Source of the DNA: Streptomyces nitrosporeus | GTDB lineage: Bacteria; Actinomycetota; Actinomycetes; Streptomycetales; Streptomycetaceae | DNA length: 64,000 bases | Assembly (NCBI RefSeq): GCF_008704555.1 | Contig: NZ_CP023702.1 | Span: 5,494,001-5,558,000, forward strand | Direction of reading: 5' to 3' | Shown here: piece by piece, positions 1 to 8,075 of the stretch | Layout: each line of letters starts with the position of its first letter | How positions within the stretch are numbered: the first letter of the stretch is position 1 | Notes under the pieces: generated by a model | What the model was told of the DNA's origin: nothing | The model's input: only the letters and a program-made list of their open reading frames with translations | Databases searched by the model: none | Made by a program: the position numbers and the translations under genes

Positions 1-1
1 G

Positions 2-199
2 GAATGGCTCGTCGAGCTCGGCGAGGACGGCTTCACCTGGCGGCACGCCCACGCGAAGGCCACGGTCGCCCTGCGCGGTCCGCTGACGGAGCTGATGCTG
101 GCGTTCAACCGCAGGCAGAAGCCGGACGAAGGGGGCCTGGAGGTGCTGGGCGACCGGGAACTGCTCGACTTCTGGCTGGAGCGGTCCTCCTTCGGCTGA
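2..199 (+). CDS. Maleylpyruvate isomerase family protein, C-terminal fragment
   Basis: Only the last 65 residues lie in the window; the reading frame enters from the left edge and stops at TGA 197-199. The segment contains VALRGPLTELMLAF followed by an RR-rich stretch and a C terminus ending in WLERSSFG. This resembles the C-terminal domain of mycothiol-dependent maleylpyruvate isomerase-like (MDMPI/DinB-type) proteins, which usually close with a short region containing an RGP[LA]..LLL..R motif. Members use or are predicted to use mycothiol as cofactor in the cytoplasm, but the N-terminal metal-binding DinB-like half is outside the window, so the reaction cannot be stated. It converges on the next gene across a strong terminator. 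Confidence 0.65.
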   Translation, partial: EWLVELGEDGFTWRHAHAKATVALRGPLTELMLAFNRRQKPDEGGLEVLGDRELLDFWLERSSFG

Positions 200-262
200 T
201 CCGCTTCCGCTCCGGGGCACACCGCGGCCCCCGGACATACTGCGGCCCCGGCCCCGGACACA

Positions 263-304
263 CCGCGGCCCCCGCCCCTCCGTTTCCGGGGGCGGGGGCC
301 GCGG
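263..304. terminator. Bidirectional terminator hairpin, 16-bp perfect stem
   Basis: Positions 263-278 and 289-304 are exact reverse complements (16 bp, all G/C) around a 10-nt loop. The hairpin sits between two convergent genes ending at 199 and 319. Just upstream, 217-275 holds three imperfect copies of a CACCGCGGCCCC-like unit, so the stem may have grown by local duplication. Confidence 0.8.
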
Positions 305-318
305 TCCGTGCGGAGGGC

Positions 319-1128
319 TCAGCCGCGCTGGATGCCCGTCGTGTCCTGGAGCACACCACGGCGGCCGTCCTGGGTCTGGGCGACGAGGCCGGGGCCGCGC
401 TGCTCGACCGCCAGGTACCAGGTGCCCGGGGCGAGTTCGGCGATCGGGGTCGGCGCACCGTCCTCGCCGTACAGCGGGCGGGCCACCGGCACGGCGAACC
501 AGAACGGGGTGAAGTCACCGGCCGGGGCACCGCCACCGGTCTGCGGGGACTGCTGGGCCTCCGGCCCGCCGGCCTGCTGGCCGTACGGCTGGGACTGGCC
601 CGGCTGCCCACCGTAGGACTGCTGGCCCTGGGCGCCGGGGTAGCCGTAACCCTGGCCGGGCTGCTGGCCATACTGCTGCGGTCCCGGCTGGGCCGGGCGC
701 GGGGCGCCCATCAGGGGGGCCTTCAGCGCCGGGACCAGCGGGGTGGCGATCGCACCGCCGGCCAGCACGATCGTCGCGAGGAGCCCGAGGATCAGACCGG
801 CACCGGCGTTACTGGCGTCGATGATCGTCCAGAACATCGTCCAGAGCGAGTAGACGGTGAACGCGGCGCCGAACTGGCCGAGTTCGAACCCCACGACCTT
901 GCGGCCCGGCACGGCACGGCTCACGATCAGCAGCGCCGCGCCGATGATGCCGGCGAGGTAGATGCTCATCAGGAGCGGAAGCGAGTCCCAGGCGTTCGAG
1001 CTGTAGCCGGAACAGTCGATCCCCGAGGGGCAGTCGACGCCGAAGAGGTCGAGGAAAGAGGCGATGAACAGCACGACCGCTGCTCCGATCACCACGCCGT
1101 CGCCTCGAGTGAGGGAGCGGATATTCAC
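319..1128 (-). CDS. DUF5336-type integral membrane protein
   Basis: The 269-residue protein starts at GTG 1128 behind an AAGGA ribosome site seven bases upstream. The N-terminal 130 residues hold four hydrophobic segments, beginning VVIGAAVVLFIASFLDLFG, in the arrangement known from actinobacterial DUF5336 proteins. Residues about 140-190 are a flexible Gly/Pro/Gln/Tyr-rich stretch (repeats of GQQ, YG and PG). The tail from about residue 205 forms a small predicted beta domain (FTPFWFAVPVARPLYGEDGA) that looks SH3-like. Function is unknown; members have been described as antigenic or membrane proteins in mycobacteria. It stands alone, convergent with the upstream fragment. The family call is good, any role is not. 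Confidence 0.75.
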   Translation of the reverse strand: MNIRSLTRGDGVVIGAAVVLFIASFLDLFGVDCPSGIDCSGYSSNAWDSLPLLMSIYLAGIIGAALLIVSRAVPGRKVVGFELGQFGAAFTVYSLWTMFWTIIDASNAGAGLILGLLATIVLAGGAIATPLVPALKAPLMGAPRPAQPGPQQYGQQPGQGYGYPGAQGQQSYGGQPGQSQPYGQQAGGPEAQQSPQTGGGAPAGDFTPFWFAVPVARPLYGEDGAPTPIAELAPGTWYLAVEQRGPGLVAQTQDGRRGVLQDTTGIQRG

Positions 1129-1325
1129 GTGAAGGTCCTTAGTCGGTCGTCTCGTCGGGGCGGTCGTCGGTGCCGCCCGGAACGGCGGGTACAGGCGAAG
1201 CTCGGGGGCGGCTCCCCATCGTACGGATGAATCTATCGTTTGCCGGGGCGGGTTGTATCACTGCCCGGAACCCGGGCGCCATATCCCCCGGATGTTCCCG
1301 AACTCGCCCCGTTCCCGCCGCAGAT

Positions 1326-2261
1326 CTACCTTTTCAGGTAGCTGCTGATGCCCTCGGCGATACCGGCCGCGGCCCGCCCGCGCCAGTCCGCGCTCATGAG
1401 CAGGGCGGCGTCGTCCGGATCACGCATATTGCCGCATTCGATGAAGACTTTGGGCACGGTGGAGAGATTCAGCCCGCCCAGATCCCCGCGGGTGTCCAGT
1501 CCGGTATTGCCGCCGATGTAATTGGACGGCGAGCTTCCGGTAGCGCGTACGAATTTCCCGGCAATGCGTTCGCCGAGGTCACGTGAGGCGGCCACGATCC
1601 CGGAGGTGTCCGCCGCGCCGCCGCGGACCGCCGCGGGCAGGATCACGTGGAAGCCCCGGTCGCCGGCCGCGGAACCGTCCGCGTGGACGGACACCACGGC
1701 GTCGGCACGCGCCTCGTTGCCGATACGCGCCCGCTCGTCCACACACGGGCCGAACGCGCGGTCGCCGTCCTGGGTGAGTACCACCTCCGCCCCCTGCGCC
1801 CGGAGCAGTGTGCGCAGCCGGCGGGAGACGTCGAGGGTGAAGAGGGCCTCCGCGTAACCGGAGCCGGTGGCGGTCCCGGTGGTGTCGCACTCCTTGCGGC
1901 CGGTCCCGATGTCCACCTGCCGGCTGATCTCCCGGGTGTGGTCACGGTTGTCCGGGTTGTGCCCGGGGTCGATGACCACCGTACGGCCGGAGAGCGGCCC
2001 GCCGGGCGGCGGCTCCGCGGAACTCCCCACGGGCGCCAGGGAGGCGGCGGACGGGGACCCGGCGGCCGGGGGCACCGGGGAGGAGGGACCGTCCTGCGCC
2101 CCGGAGCCGGGGGACACCTGGCCGGCGGCCGGACCGGCCTGGCCGCCGCCCCCGCCGCAGCCGGCGGTCAGGCAGACGGCCGCCAGCGCCACGGCGGCGG
2201 CCAGGGGCCCGCGGTGCACGGCCGGACGGGAGGCGGGGGGAGAACTGTCGTCGTCACGCAC
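1326..2261 (-). CDS. Lipoprotein N-acetylmuramoyl-L-alanine amidase (Amidase_3)
   Basis: This zinc amidase would cut the bond between N-acetylmuramic acid and the stem peptide of peptidoglycan outside the membrane. With the chosen GTG start at 2261 it has 311 residues: a hydrophobic signal ending in lipobox LTAGC (Cys35), a Ser/Pro/Gly linker, and an Amidase_3 domain from about residue 95. The expected zinc and catalytic residues are visible: His101 in DPGHNP, Glu138, His193 in VSVHADG and Glu275 in FIECGN. An in-frame ATG at 2357 would add 32 Arg/Pro-rich residues and is less likely; the ribosome site for 2261 is GGAGG but rather distant, so the exact start is uncertain. The lipobox suggests membrane anchoring after export. 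Confidence 0.85.
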   Translation of the reverse strand: MRDDDSSPPASRPAVHRGPLAAAVALAAVCLTAGCGGGGGQAGPAAGQVSPGSGAQDGPSSPVPPAAGSPSAASLAPVGSSAEPPPGGPLSGRTVVIDPGHNPDNRDHTREISRQVDIGTGRKECDTTGTATGSGYAEALFTLDVSRRLRTLLRAQGAEVVLTQDGDRAFGPCVDERARIGNEARADAVVSVHADGSAAGDRGFHVILPAAVRGGAADTSGIVAASRDLGERIAGKFVRATGSSPSNYIGGNTGLDTRGDLGGLNLSTVPKVFIECGNMRDPDDAALLMSADWRGRAAAGIAEGISSYLKR

Positions 2262-2366
2262 GGGGCGATGGTAGGGCCTCCCGCCCGGACACCGGGCCGC
2301 CGGGCCCGTCCGGATCCCGGGGCGTACCGGGCGCCGCCGGAGAGGCGGGACCCTCACCGCACGGCC

Positions 2367-3023
2367 TCAGATCCCCGGGCCCGTGCGCCGCAGCACGCGC
2401 AGCGAGTCCGTCACCGAGATCTCCGTGAACGCGCCCGAGCCCAGCGCCCGGCGGTGGATCCGGTACGGGGCCTGGCCGCCGTCCGCCGGATCGGGGAACA
2501 CGTCGTGGATGACCAGCAGACCACCGTCGGCGACCTTCGGGGCCCAGCCCTCGTAGTCGCCCGTGGCGTGCTCGTCGGTGTGCCCGCCGTCGATGAACAC
2601 CAGGCCGAGCGGGCCGCCCCAGACGGCGGCGACCTGCGGGGACCGGCCGACGAGTGCCACCACGTGCTCCTCCAGGCCCGCCCGGCGCAGGGTCCGGCGG
2701 AACGTCGGCAGGGTGTCCATCAGACCGTTCTCCGGGTCCACCACGGACGGGTCGTGGTACTCCCAGCCGGGCTGCTGCTCCTCGCTGCCCCGGTGGTGGT
2801 CGACGGTCAGCGCCGTCACCCCGGCCGCGCGGGCGGCGTCCGCCAGCAGGATCGTGGAACGCCCGCAGTAGGTGCCGACCTCCAGCAGGGGGAGTCCCAG
2901 CGCCGCGGCCCCGGTGGCGGCGGCGTACAGGGCGAGCCCTTCGTGTACCGGCATGAAGCCCTTGGCGGCCTCGAAGGCGGCGAGGACCTCCGGCTCGGGA
3001 CGGGCGGCGGACTCGGCGGTCAC
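2367..3023 (-). CDS. Class I SAM-dependent methyltransferase (Methyltransf_24 type)
   Basis: The 218-residue cytoplasmic protein starts at GTG 3023, placed by a consensus AGGAGG six bases upstream; a longer ATG frame to 3065 lacks such a site. It has the SAM-binding glycine motif LLEVGTYCGRSTILLA near residue 45, the acidic residue after strand 2 (ALTVDHHRG), and LVFIDGGHTDEH plus LVIHDVF further on, a layout shared with small O-methyltransferase-like proteins of the Methyltransf_24 family. The substrate is not evident. It lies downstream of and parallel to the M20 peptidase operon, separated by 175 bp with three short hairpin repeats, so it is probably a separate unit. Confidence 0.85.
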   Translation of the reverse strand: MTAESAARPEPEVLAAFEAAKGFMPVHEGLALYAAATGAAALGLPLLEVGTYCGRSTILLADAARAAGVTALTVDHHRGSEEQQPGWEYHDPSVVDPENGLMDTLPTFRRTLRRAGLEEHVVALVGRSPQVAAVWGGPLGLVFIDGGHTDEHATGDYEGWAPKVADGGLLVIHDVFPDPADGGQAPYRIHRRALGSGAFTEISVTDSLRVLRRTGPGI

Positions 3024-3135
3024 GGGGTTCCTCCTGGTGGGGCGGCGGATCGGACGGCGTCCCATCGTGCCGTACGCCCCCGCGGCACGGACCGGCGGGG
3101 GCGTACGGGCGTGGCGGGCCCGGGCGGGGGCCTCC

Positions 3136-3193
3136 GGCAGGGCTGCCGGGGCCCTTGGCAGGGCTGCCGGGGGCCCCTGGCAGGGCTGCCGGG
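3136..3193. repeat. Three copies of a 15-bp hairpin-forming repeat
   Basis: GGCAGGGCTGCCGGG occurs at 3136-3150, 3157-3171 and 3179-3193, with periods of 21 and 22 bp. Each copy contains a GGCAG-GG-CTGCC mini-hairpin. The array directly abuts the stop codon of the M20 peptidase gene (3199) and may act as its terminator. Confidence 0.8.
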
Positions 3194-3198
3194 TCAGG

Positions 3199-4506
3199 TC
3201 AGCAGCTCTGCCAGAGCCTGGTCATGACGCGGACGCCGAAGCGCAGCCCCTCCAGCGGGACACGCTCGTCCACGCCGTGGAAGAGGCGTCCGTAGTCCAG
3301 GTCGTGCGGGAGCTTCAGCCCCTTGAAGCCGAAACAGCGGATGCCCAGGCGGGTGAAGGCCTTGGCGTCGGTGCCGCCGGGGTTGCAGTACGGGACGGGG
3401 TGACCGTCGGGGTCCTCCGCGCGGACCGCCTCGCACATCGCCTCGACCAGCGGACCGTCGAACGCCGTCTCCAGCGCGATGTCGTGGTTGACCCACTCGC
3501 GGCTGACGGAGGGCGCCAGCAGCCGGTCGATCGTGTCGGTCAGCTCCTGCTCGTGTCCCGGCAGGAAGCGGCCGTCCACCCGCGCGGTGGCCTTCCCGGG
3601 GATCACGTTCGTCTGGTAACCCGCGGTGAACATGGTGGGGTTGGCGGAGTTGCGCAGCACCACCTGCATGAAGTCCGCGACCGGCCCCAGCCGGGACAGG
3701 GTGCCCTCGATGTCGTCCTCGTCGAACTCCACACCGTAGAGGCGGGCCGCCTCCTCCAGCAGGGCGCGGACCGGTTCGATCAGCCGGACGGGGAAGGTCT
3801 CGCGGCCGATGCGGGCCAGCGACTCGGCGAGGTCGGTGACCGCGTTCTCGTCGTTGGGGGAGGAGCCGTGGCCGGCCCGGCCGGACGCGGTGAGCTCCAT
3901 CCACGCCATGCCGCGCTGGGCGTTCTCGATCGGGTACAGCCGGCGGGTGCCGTCGATCGCGAAGGAGAAGCCGCCCCCTTCACCGATGGCCTCGGTGACG
4001 CCCTCGAAGAGCTCCGGGCGGTGCTCGACCAGCCAGTGCGCGCCGAACTTCCCGCCCGCCTCCTCGTCGGCGAGGAAGGCCAGGACCAGGTCGCGCGCGG
4101 GCCGCGTACCGGTGCGTGCGAGGTGGCGGGCGGTCGCCAGCACCACCGCCACCGTGTCCTTCATGTCGATCGCGCCCCGGCCCCAGAGGTAACCGTCGCG
4201 GATCTCGCCGGAGAACGGGGGGACCCGCCACTCGGAGGCGTCGGCGGGTACGACGTCGAGGTGGCCGTGCACCAGCAGGGCGCCCCGGGACGGGTCCGCG
4301 CCCGCGACGCGCGCGACGACACTGGCCCGGCCGGGGGCCGCCTCGACCAGCGTCGAGGCGATGCCGGCCTCGGCGAGCCGCTCCACCACCCAGTCCGCGG
4401 CGGCGCGTTCGTCGCTCGTCGGGTTGGAGGTGTCGAAACGGATCAGGTCGGCGCAGAGGGCGACGGCCTCCTCCTGGGCCTCTTCGGAGGCGGGGACGAT
4501 ACTCAT
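3199..4506 (-). CDS. M20 family metallopeptidase/deacylase
   Basis: The 435-residue enzyme belongs to the M20/M25/M40 family of di-zinc amidohydrolases, which hydrolyse small peptides or N-acyl amino acids in the cytoplasm. Visible metal and catalytic residues are His82 and Asp84 (VHGHLDVVP), the bridging Asp114 (GRGAIDMKD), the Glu pair 148-149 (ADEEAGG) and a late histidine in the RLFHGVDERVP stretch. A dimerisation domain with GHGSSPN sits in the middle. The ATG at 4504-4506 overlaps the TGA of the upstream permease as ATGA, so the two are translationally coupled. Context (DUF1177 protein, permease, IclR regulator) points to breakdown of an imported amide or peptide-like compound, whose identity is not known. 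Confidence 0.92.
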   Translation of the reverse strand: MSIVPASEEAQEEAVALCADLIRFDTSNPTSDERAAADWVVERLAEAGIASTLVEAAPGRASVVARVAGADPSRGALLVHGHLDVVPADASEWRVPPFSGEIRDGYLWGRGAIDMKDTVAVVLATARHLARTGTRPARDLVLAFLADEEAGGKFGAHWLVEHRPELFEGVTEAIGEGGGFSFAIDGTRRLYPIENAQRGMAWMELTASGRAGHGSSPNDENAVTDLAESLARIGRETFPVRLIEPVRALLEEAARLYGVEFDEDDIEGTLSRLGPVADFMQVVLRNSANPTMFTAGYQTNVIPGKATARVDGRFLPGHEQELTDTIDRLLAPSVSREWVNHDIALETAFDGPLVEAMCEAVRAEDPDGHPVPYCNPGGTDAKAFTRLGIRCFGFKGLKLPHDLDYGRLFHGVDERVPLEGLRFGVRVMTRLWQSC

Positions 4507-5921
4507 GCTGCTCCTGCCGGGGTGGTGGTGCGGGCGGCGGGCGCGGGGGTGTGCGCGGTCCCGTCGTCCAGGGCCGAGGTGCCGTACGGCCTGATCCAGC
4601 CCGCCAGACCGAGCACGGAGTACAGTGCGAAGGCCGTGATCAGCGAGTTGAGGGCCGGGATGCCGCCGTCGTAGAACTTGCCGACGCAGAACGCGGCGGC
4701 CCAGACGACCAGGGACATCGGCACCCAGGCCGGCGAACTCGCGGGCAGGGTCTGGGCCTCGCGGGTCTCGTCCAGCGGCCGCCGCATCCGCTTGACGACC
4801 CAGTACTCGGCGACGATGATCCCGCCGATCGGCGGGATCATCACGCCCAGCAGGGAGAGGAACTCCGTGAAGTGGGCCATGATGCCGACCGCGGAGAGCG
4901 CCGTGCCGGCGACCCCGAGGACGACGGTGACCGCCCCGCGGTGCATCCGCTTGCCGAAGACGACCTGGAAGAAGTTCACGACGCCGAGCGAGGAGCCGTA
5001 CAGGTTCCAGTCGTTGATCTTCGCGGTGGACATCAGGACCACGATCACGCCGAACGCGCCCGAGGTGGAGAGCACGATGTGCGAGACCTCGCCGGACTTC
5101 ACCAGGTGGCCGAGGAGCACACCGGTCATGCCGACGATGTACTCGGAGAGGATCATCGAGGAGGCGCTCTGCACGAAGACGTGCGAGCCCTTCCTGTTGT
5201 AGCGGGTCATCTCGGGCGACACGATGGCGCCGGTCATGTAACCGCCCGCGATGGCGGTCGCGGCGACGGCCAGCGGGATCGTCTCGCCGGGCGGCGGCGA
5301 GCTGATCAGGTCGCCGAGCGAGTGGTCGTTCAGCGTGGTGACCACCGACCAGGCGACCATGGCGAAGAACAGCGGGGTGACGATCTTCGCGAAGAGGGCC
5401 ATGTACCGGAAGCCGAAGATCACCAGCGCGGTGATGGCGGCGCCGGCCAGGACGCACCACATCCAGGACGGGCCGCCGACCAGCTCCGAGACGCTGTCGC
5501 CGAAGATCGTGTTCTGGACGCCGAACCAGCCGACCAGGCTGACCGCGATGACGAAACTGACCAGGGCGGAACCGTTTCTGCCGAAGCCCGCCCAGCGGGT
5601 CAGCATCGGGGTCGCCAGGCCCTCGCGCATCCCGGCCATGCCGATCGCGAAGATCACGATCTCCAGGATCACCGCGCCGAGCGTGAAGGCGAGGAACGCG
5701 CCCTGGAAGGTCATCCCCACGCCGATGGTGGCGCCGAGGGTGAACTGGGAGATCGACCCGGACTGGGCCAGCCACTGCAGGAGCATCGACCAGAAGCCGA
5801 AACGCTTGTCGCGCGGCACCCGGGAGAGCGAGTAGTCGTCGCTGCCGATGCTCTTGCCCCCGGAGATCTCGGGGGCCTCGGGGGTTGCGGGGGCCGCGGC
5901 GGCCCGGCTGTCGGGTGCCAT
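4503..5921 (-). CDS. NCS1-family (purine-cytosine permease-type) transporter
   Basis: A 472-residue polytopic membrane protein with about twelve hydrophobic segments. The N-terminal DDYSLSRVPRDKRFGFWSML and the first helix region resemble the Transp_cyt_pur domain of nucleobase:cation symporter-1 proteins, which import nucleobases, hydantoins, thiamine precursors and similar heterocycles with H+ or Na+. Conserved-looking positions include FTLGATIGVGM in TM1 and IVSPEMTRYNR in the middle. Its ATG (5919-5921) shares a base with the TGA of the DUF1177 gene (TGATG), and its own TGA overlaps the M20 start, so the three genes are translated as one unit. The substrate is unknown. Confidence 0.85.
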   Translation of the reverse strand: MAPDSRAAAAPATPEAPEISGGKSIGSDDYSLSRVPRDKRFGFWSMLLQWLAQSGSISQFTLGATIGVGMTFQGAFLAFTLGAVILEIVIFAIGMAGMREGLATPMLTRWAGFGRNGSALVSFVIAVSLVGWFGVQNTIFGDSVSELVGGPSWMWCVLAGAAITALVIFGFRYMALFAKIVTPLFFAMVAWSVVTTLNDHSLGDLISSPPPGETIPLAVAATAIAGGYMTGAIVSPEMTRYNRKGSHVFVQSASSMILSEYIVGMTGVLLGHLVKSGEVSHIVLSTSGAFGVIVVLMSTAKINDWNLYGSSLGVVNFFQVVFGKRMHRGAVTVVLGVAGTALSAVGIMAHFTEFLSLLGVMIPPIGGIIVAEYWVVKRMRRPLDETREAQTLPASSPAWVPMSLVVWAAAFCVGKFYDGGIPALNSLITAFALYSVLGLAGWIRPYGTSALDDGTAHTPAPAARTTTPAGAA

Positions 5922-6874
5922 CAGGACTCCTGGGGGGTGCGGCCGAAGGTCTGCAGGTGTGCCAGCGACCCGTAGCGGCCGACGAGGGCGTCGAACTCCA
6001 CCGCGTCGTGGAAGTCCAGGGTTCCGGCGCCGAAGGCCTTGGCGACCTCCACGGCGTACCGGGCGGCGGAGGCGATGTCACCCTCGTGACTCGCCCCCGT
6101 CTGGCAGCCGGGCACCGCCGCGGCCGAGGTGACCGCGAGACCGACGACCGGGGCGGCGGTCGCGGTGGAGGGCTGCAGGATCGAATTGATGTGGTGGGCG
6201 CCGTTGCCGTACGGAGTGATGTCCTGGGTGGTCACGGGGTACGTGACCAACGGCTCACCGGTCACCACCGCGAGCAGTTCCCCGAGCTGCTCGGAGACCC
6301 GGAGCACCCAGCCCTCCTTCACGGTGGGCGAGAGGGCCAGCCCCTTGTGGTTGATGATCCGGTTGCCCTTGGTGGTGTCGATGGAGAGCACGGCCTCCAT
6401 CTCGCCGGTCACCTCGTGCCGGTTCATCGTGGCGATGTCCACCGGCGACCCCATGAAGGGCACCGGGTCGTGCGGCTCGGTCGGGGCGTCCGGGCAGATG
6501 TGCGTGGCGACGACCACGTCGCCGGGCAGCGCGTCGCCCCGGCGGCGCATGTCCAGCAGCTTCGCCGCCGCGGCCAGCGCCGACACCGCGCCGTCGGCGT
6601 CGGACACCAGCCCGGTCACCTCCGGCCGCGCCCCCACCCCGCCGAGCCGGCCGACCACCCCGAGGGTGCGGGCGGTGCCGCCCGACATGCGGCCCCGGGT
6701 GCCGGGCACGCGTACGAGGACGAAGTCCGTCGCACCCCGGTCACCGGTGACGGTGGTGACCCGGGCGGACGAGCCCTCAACCCCCGCGACGGAATCGAGG
6801 TAGGCGACGACCGCCTTGCCGTCGGCCTGCGGATCGTCCAGCAGCTCGACGAGATCCAGTACGTACTTGAGCAT
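5921..6874 (-). CDS. DUF1177 family protein
   Basis: A 317-residue protein starting at ATG 6874 (GGAGAAAGG upstream). It begins MLKYVLDLVELLDDP and carries motifs such as VVVATHICPDAPTEPHDPVPFMGSP (written here only in part: THICPDAPT and PFMGSPVD), ISTIDTTKGNR-like SIDTTKGNRII, and GAHHINSIL, matching what I know of the uncharacterised DUF1177 family. Several His, Asp and Glu residues within these motifs could bind metal, which would fit a hydrolase, but this is inference. It is the first gene of the operon with the permease and the M20 peptidase, immediately downstream of the IclR-type operator. No signal peptide is seen, so it should be cytoplasmic. Confidence 0.85.
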   Translation of the reverse strand: MLKYVLDLVELLDDPQADGKAVVAYLDSVAGVEGSSARVTTVTGDRGATDFVLVRVPGTRGRMSGGTARTLGVVGRLGGVGARPEVTGLVSDADGAVSALAAAAKLLDMRRRGDALPGDVVVATHICPDAPTEPHDPVPFMGSPVDIATMNRHEVTGEMEAVLSIDTTKGNRIINHKGLALSPTVKEGWVLRVSEQLGELLAVVTGEPLVTYPVTTQDITPYGNGAHHINSILQPSTATAAPVVGLAVTSAAAVPGCQTGASHEGDIASAARYAVEVAKAFGAGTLDFHDAVEFDALVGRYGSLAHLQTFGRTPQES

Positions 6875-6960
6875 GGGGGGCCTTTCTCCGGAGCGGGACA
6901 CCCGCCCGGCGCTCCGGCGGAGAAGCGCGGGGCGGGGTGCTGGAGCAACATTCGGGATCG

Positions 6961-6992
6961 GATAACGTGGAACGCAATAGTTTCCCGTTATC
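6961..6992. promoter_or_regulatory. 32-bp near-palindromic operator between IclR gene and DUF1177 operon
   Basis: The outer seven pairs match perfectly (GATAACG at 6961-6967 against CGTTATC at 6986-6992) and inner GGAA/TTTCC-like arms continue the symmetry; 11 of the 13 outermost pairs match, with an unpaired centre. It lies 86 bp upstream of the DUF1177 start and 24 bp upstream of the IclR start. The likely ligand is the adjacent IclR regulator, controlling both directions. Confidence 0.75.
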
Positions 6993-7016
6993 TGCAATTG
7001 ACGTCTGAATGGTGAG

Positions 7017-7850
7017 ATGGCGATGGCCGGACCCGAGCTTGACCGGAGCACCCCCGCGGGTGCCCTGCAAACCGTCGACCGGGCGCTCCTGGTACTGCTC
7101 GCCTTCGAGCGGACCAGGCCGGACTGGGGGGTCACCGAGGTCGCCGAGGAGTTCGGCTGGGACACCTCGGTCGCCCAGCGCCTGCTGGCCACGCTCGCGG
7201 GCCGGGGCTTCCTGGTCTCCGACCCGGCCACCCGCCGCTACCGCATCGGCCCCGCCGTACTGCGGCTCGGCCGGCTGTGGGAGCGCTCGGGGTCGCTGGA
7301 GCTGCTGGCCGCGCCGGTCCTGGAGGAGCTGCGCCGGACCACCGGCGACACCGTGCTGTTCTGCCTGCCGGACAGCTTCCACATGCGGTGCGTGGCCGCG
7401 GAGGAGGGCGAGGCCGGGCCGCTGCGGTACTACCCGCTGGTCGGCGAGCTGTACCCCGCGCACGCGGGGGCCACCAGCAAGTCGTACTACGCCTGCCTCC
7501 CCGACGACCAGCGCCACCGGCTCTTCCGGGGCCGGCCCATGGCCCGCTTCACCGACCGGACCGTCACCGACCCGGACCTGCTGGAACAGGAGTTCCTGAA
7601 GATCCGCGCCCAGGGGTACGCCTGGACGGTCGGCGAGTACGACACCGGTATCGCCACCGTCGCCGTACCGGTGTTCCTGGGGCGCGAGCCCTACGGCAGC
7701 CTCAGCCTCGGCGGCGGCGAGGACCGGTTCCGCGGGGCGCCCGAGGACCGGCTCGACGCACTCCGCCGTGCCGCCCGGCTGCTGGAGCAGCGGCTCACGC
7801 ACCCGCCCCAGCGGCCGAAGTCGCGCGCGGGGCGTCCACGCCCCGCCTGA
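7017..7850 (+). CDS. IclR family transcriptional regulator
   Basis: A 277-residue regulator: an N-terminal winged helix (about residues 17-80, VTEVAEEFGWDTSVAQRLLA with wing GFLVSDPATRRYRIG) followed by the IclR effector-binding domain (about 100-265) ending in a polybasic tail. ATG at 7017 is preceded by GGTGAG; a second ATG two codons later is equally possible. It is divergent from the DUF1177/NCS1/M20 operon and separated from it by a 32-bp near-palindrome, so it most likely controls that operon in response to the transported compound or a metabolite. IclR proteins bind as dimers of dimers to long palindromes of this kind. Confidence 0.92.
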   Translation: MAMAGPELDRSTPAGALQTVDRALLVLLAFERTRPDWGVTEVAEEFGWDTSVAQRLLATLAGRGFLVSDPATRRYRIGPAVLRLGRLWERSGSLELLAAPVLEELRRTTGDTVLFCLPDSFHMRCVAAEEGEAGPLRYYPLVGELYPAHAGATSKSYYACLPDDQRHRLFRGRPMARFTDRTVTDPDLLEQEFLKIRAQGYAWTVGEYDTGIATVAVPVFLGREPYGSLSLGGGEDRFRGAPEDRLDALRRAARLLEQRLTHPPQRPKSRAGRPRPA

Positions 7851-7890
7851 CCCCGCGCCGCCTGCTGGGCCCCTGCTCCCTGCGCCCGGT

Positions 7891-7987
7891 CTCCGTGTCC
7901 GGCTGAATCCCGCGCCGTGCCACCCGGTTGACGTGCCCGGTCGGCCTCCACGCCGCCCGCCCGGCCTCCGTGTCCGGCTGAACCCCG
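7891..7987. repeat. Direct repeat pair in intergenic region
   Basis: CTCCGTGTCCGGCTGAA followed by (T/C)CCCG occurs at 7891-7912 and 7966-7987, 75 bp apart, between the IclR gene and peptidase E. No gene is supported in 7851-8075. Origin by local duplication is likely; a role is not evident. Confidence 0.7.
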
Positions 7988-8075
7988 TAACTGCCCGGTC
8001 CACGCGTCCGGCTGCCCCCGCCACCCGTACACCGGCCTTCCGGCTGCCCGGCCGGCCGACCTCCCGAGGAACCCC

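Noticed and set aside
3199..6081. 960-codon frame joining the M20 peptidase to upstream sequence
   Set aside because: The upstream 525 codons are an out-of-frame reading of the NCS1 permease gene; the peptidase starts at 4506 with ATGA coupling.
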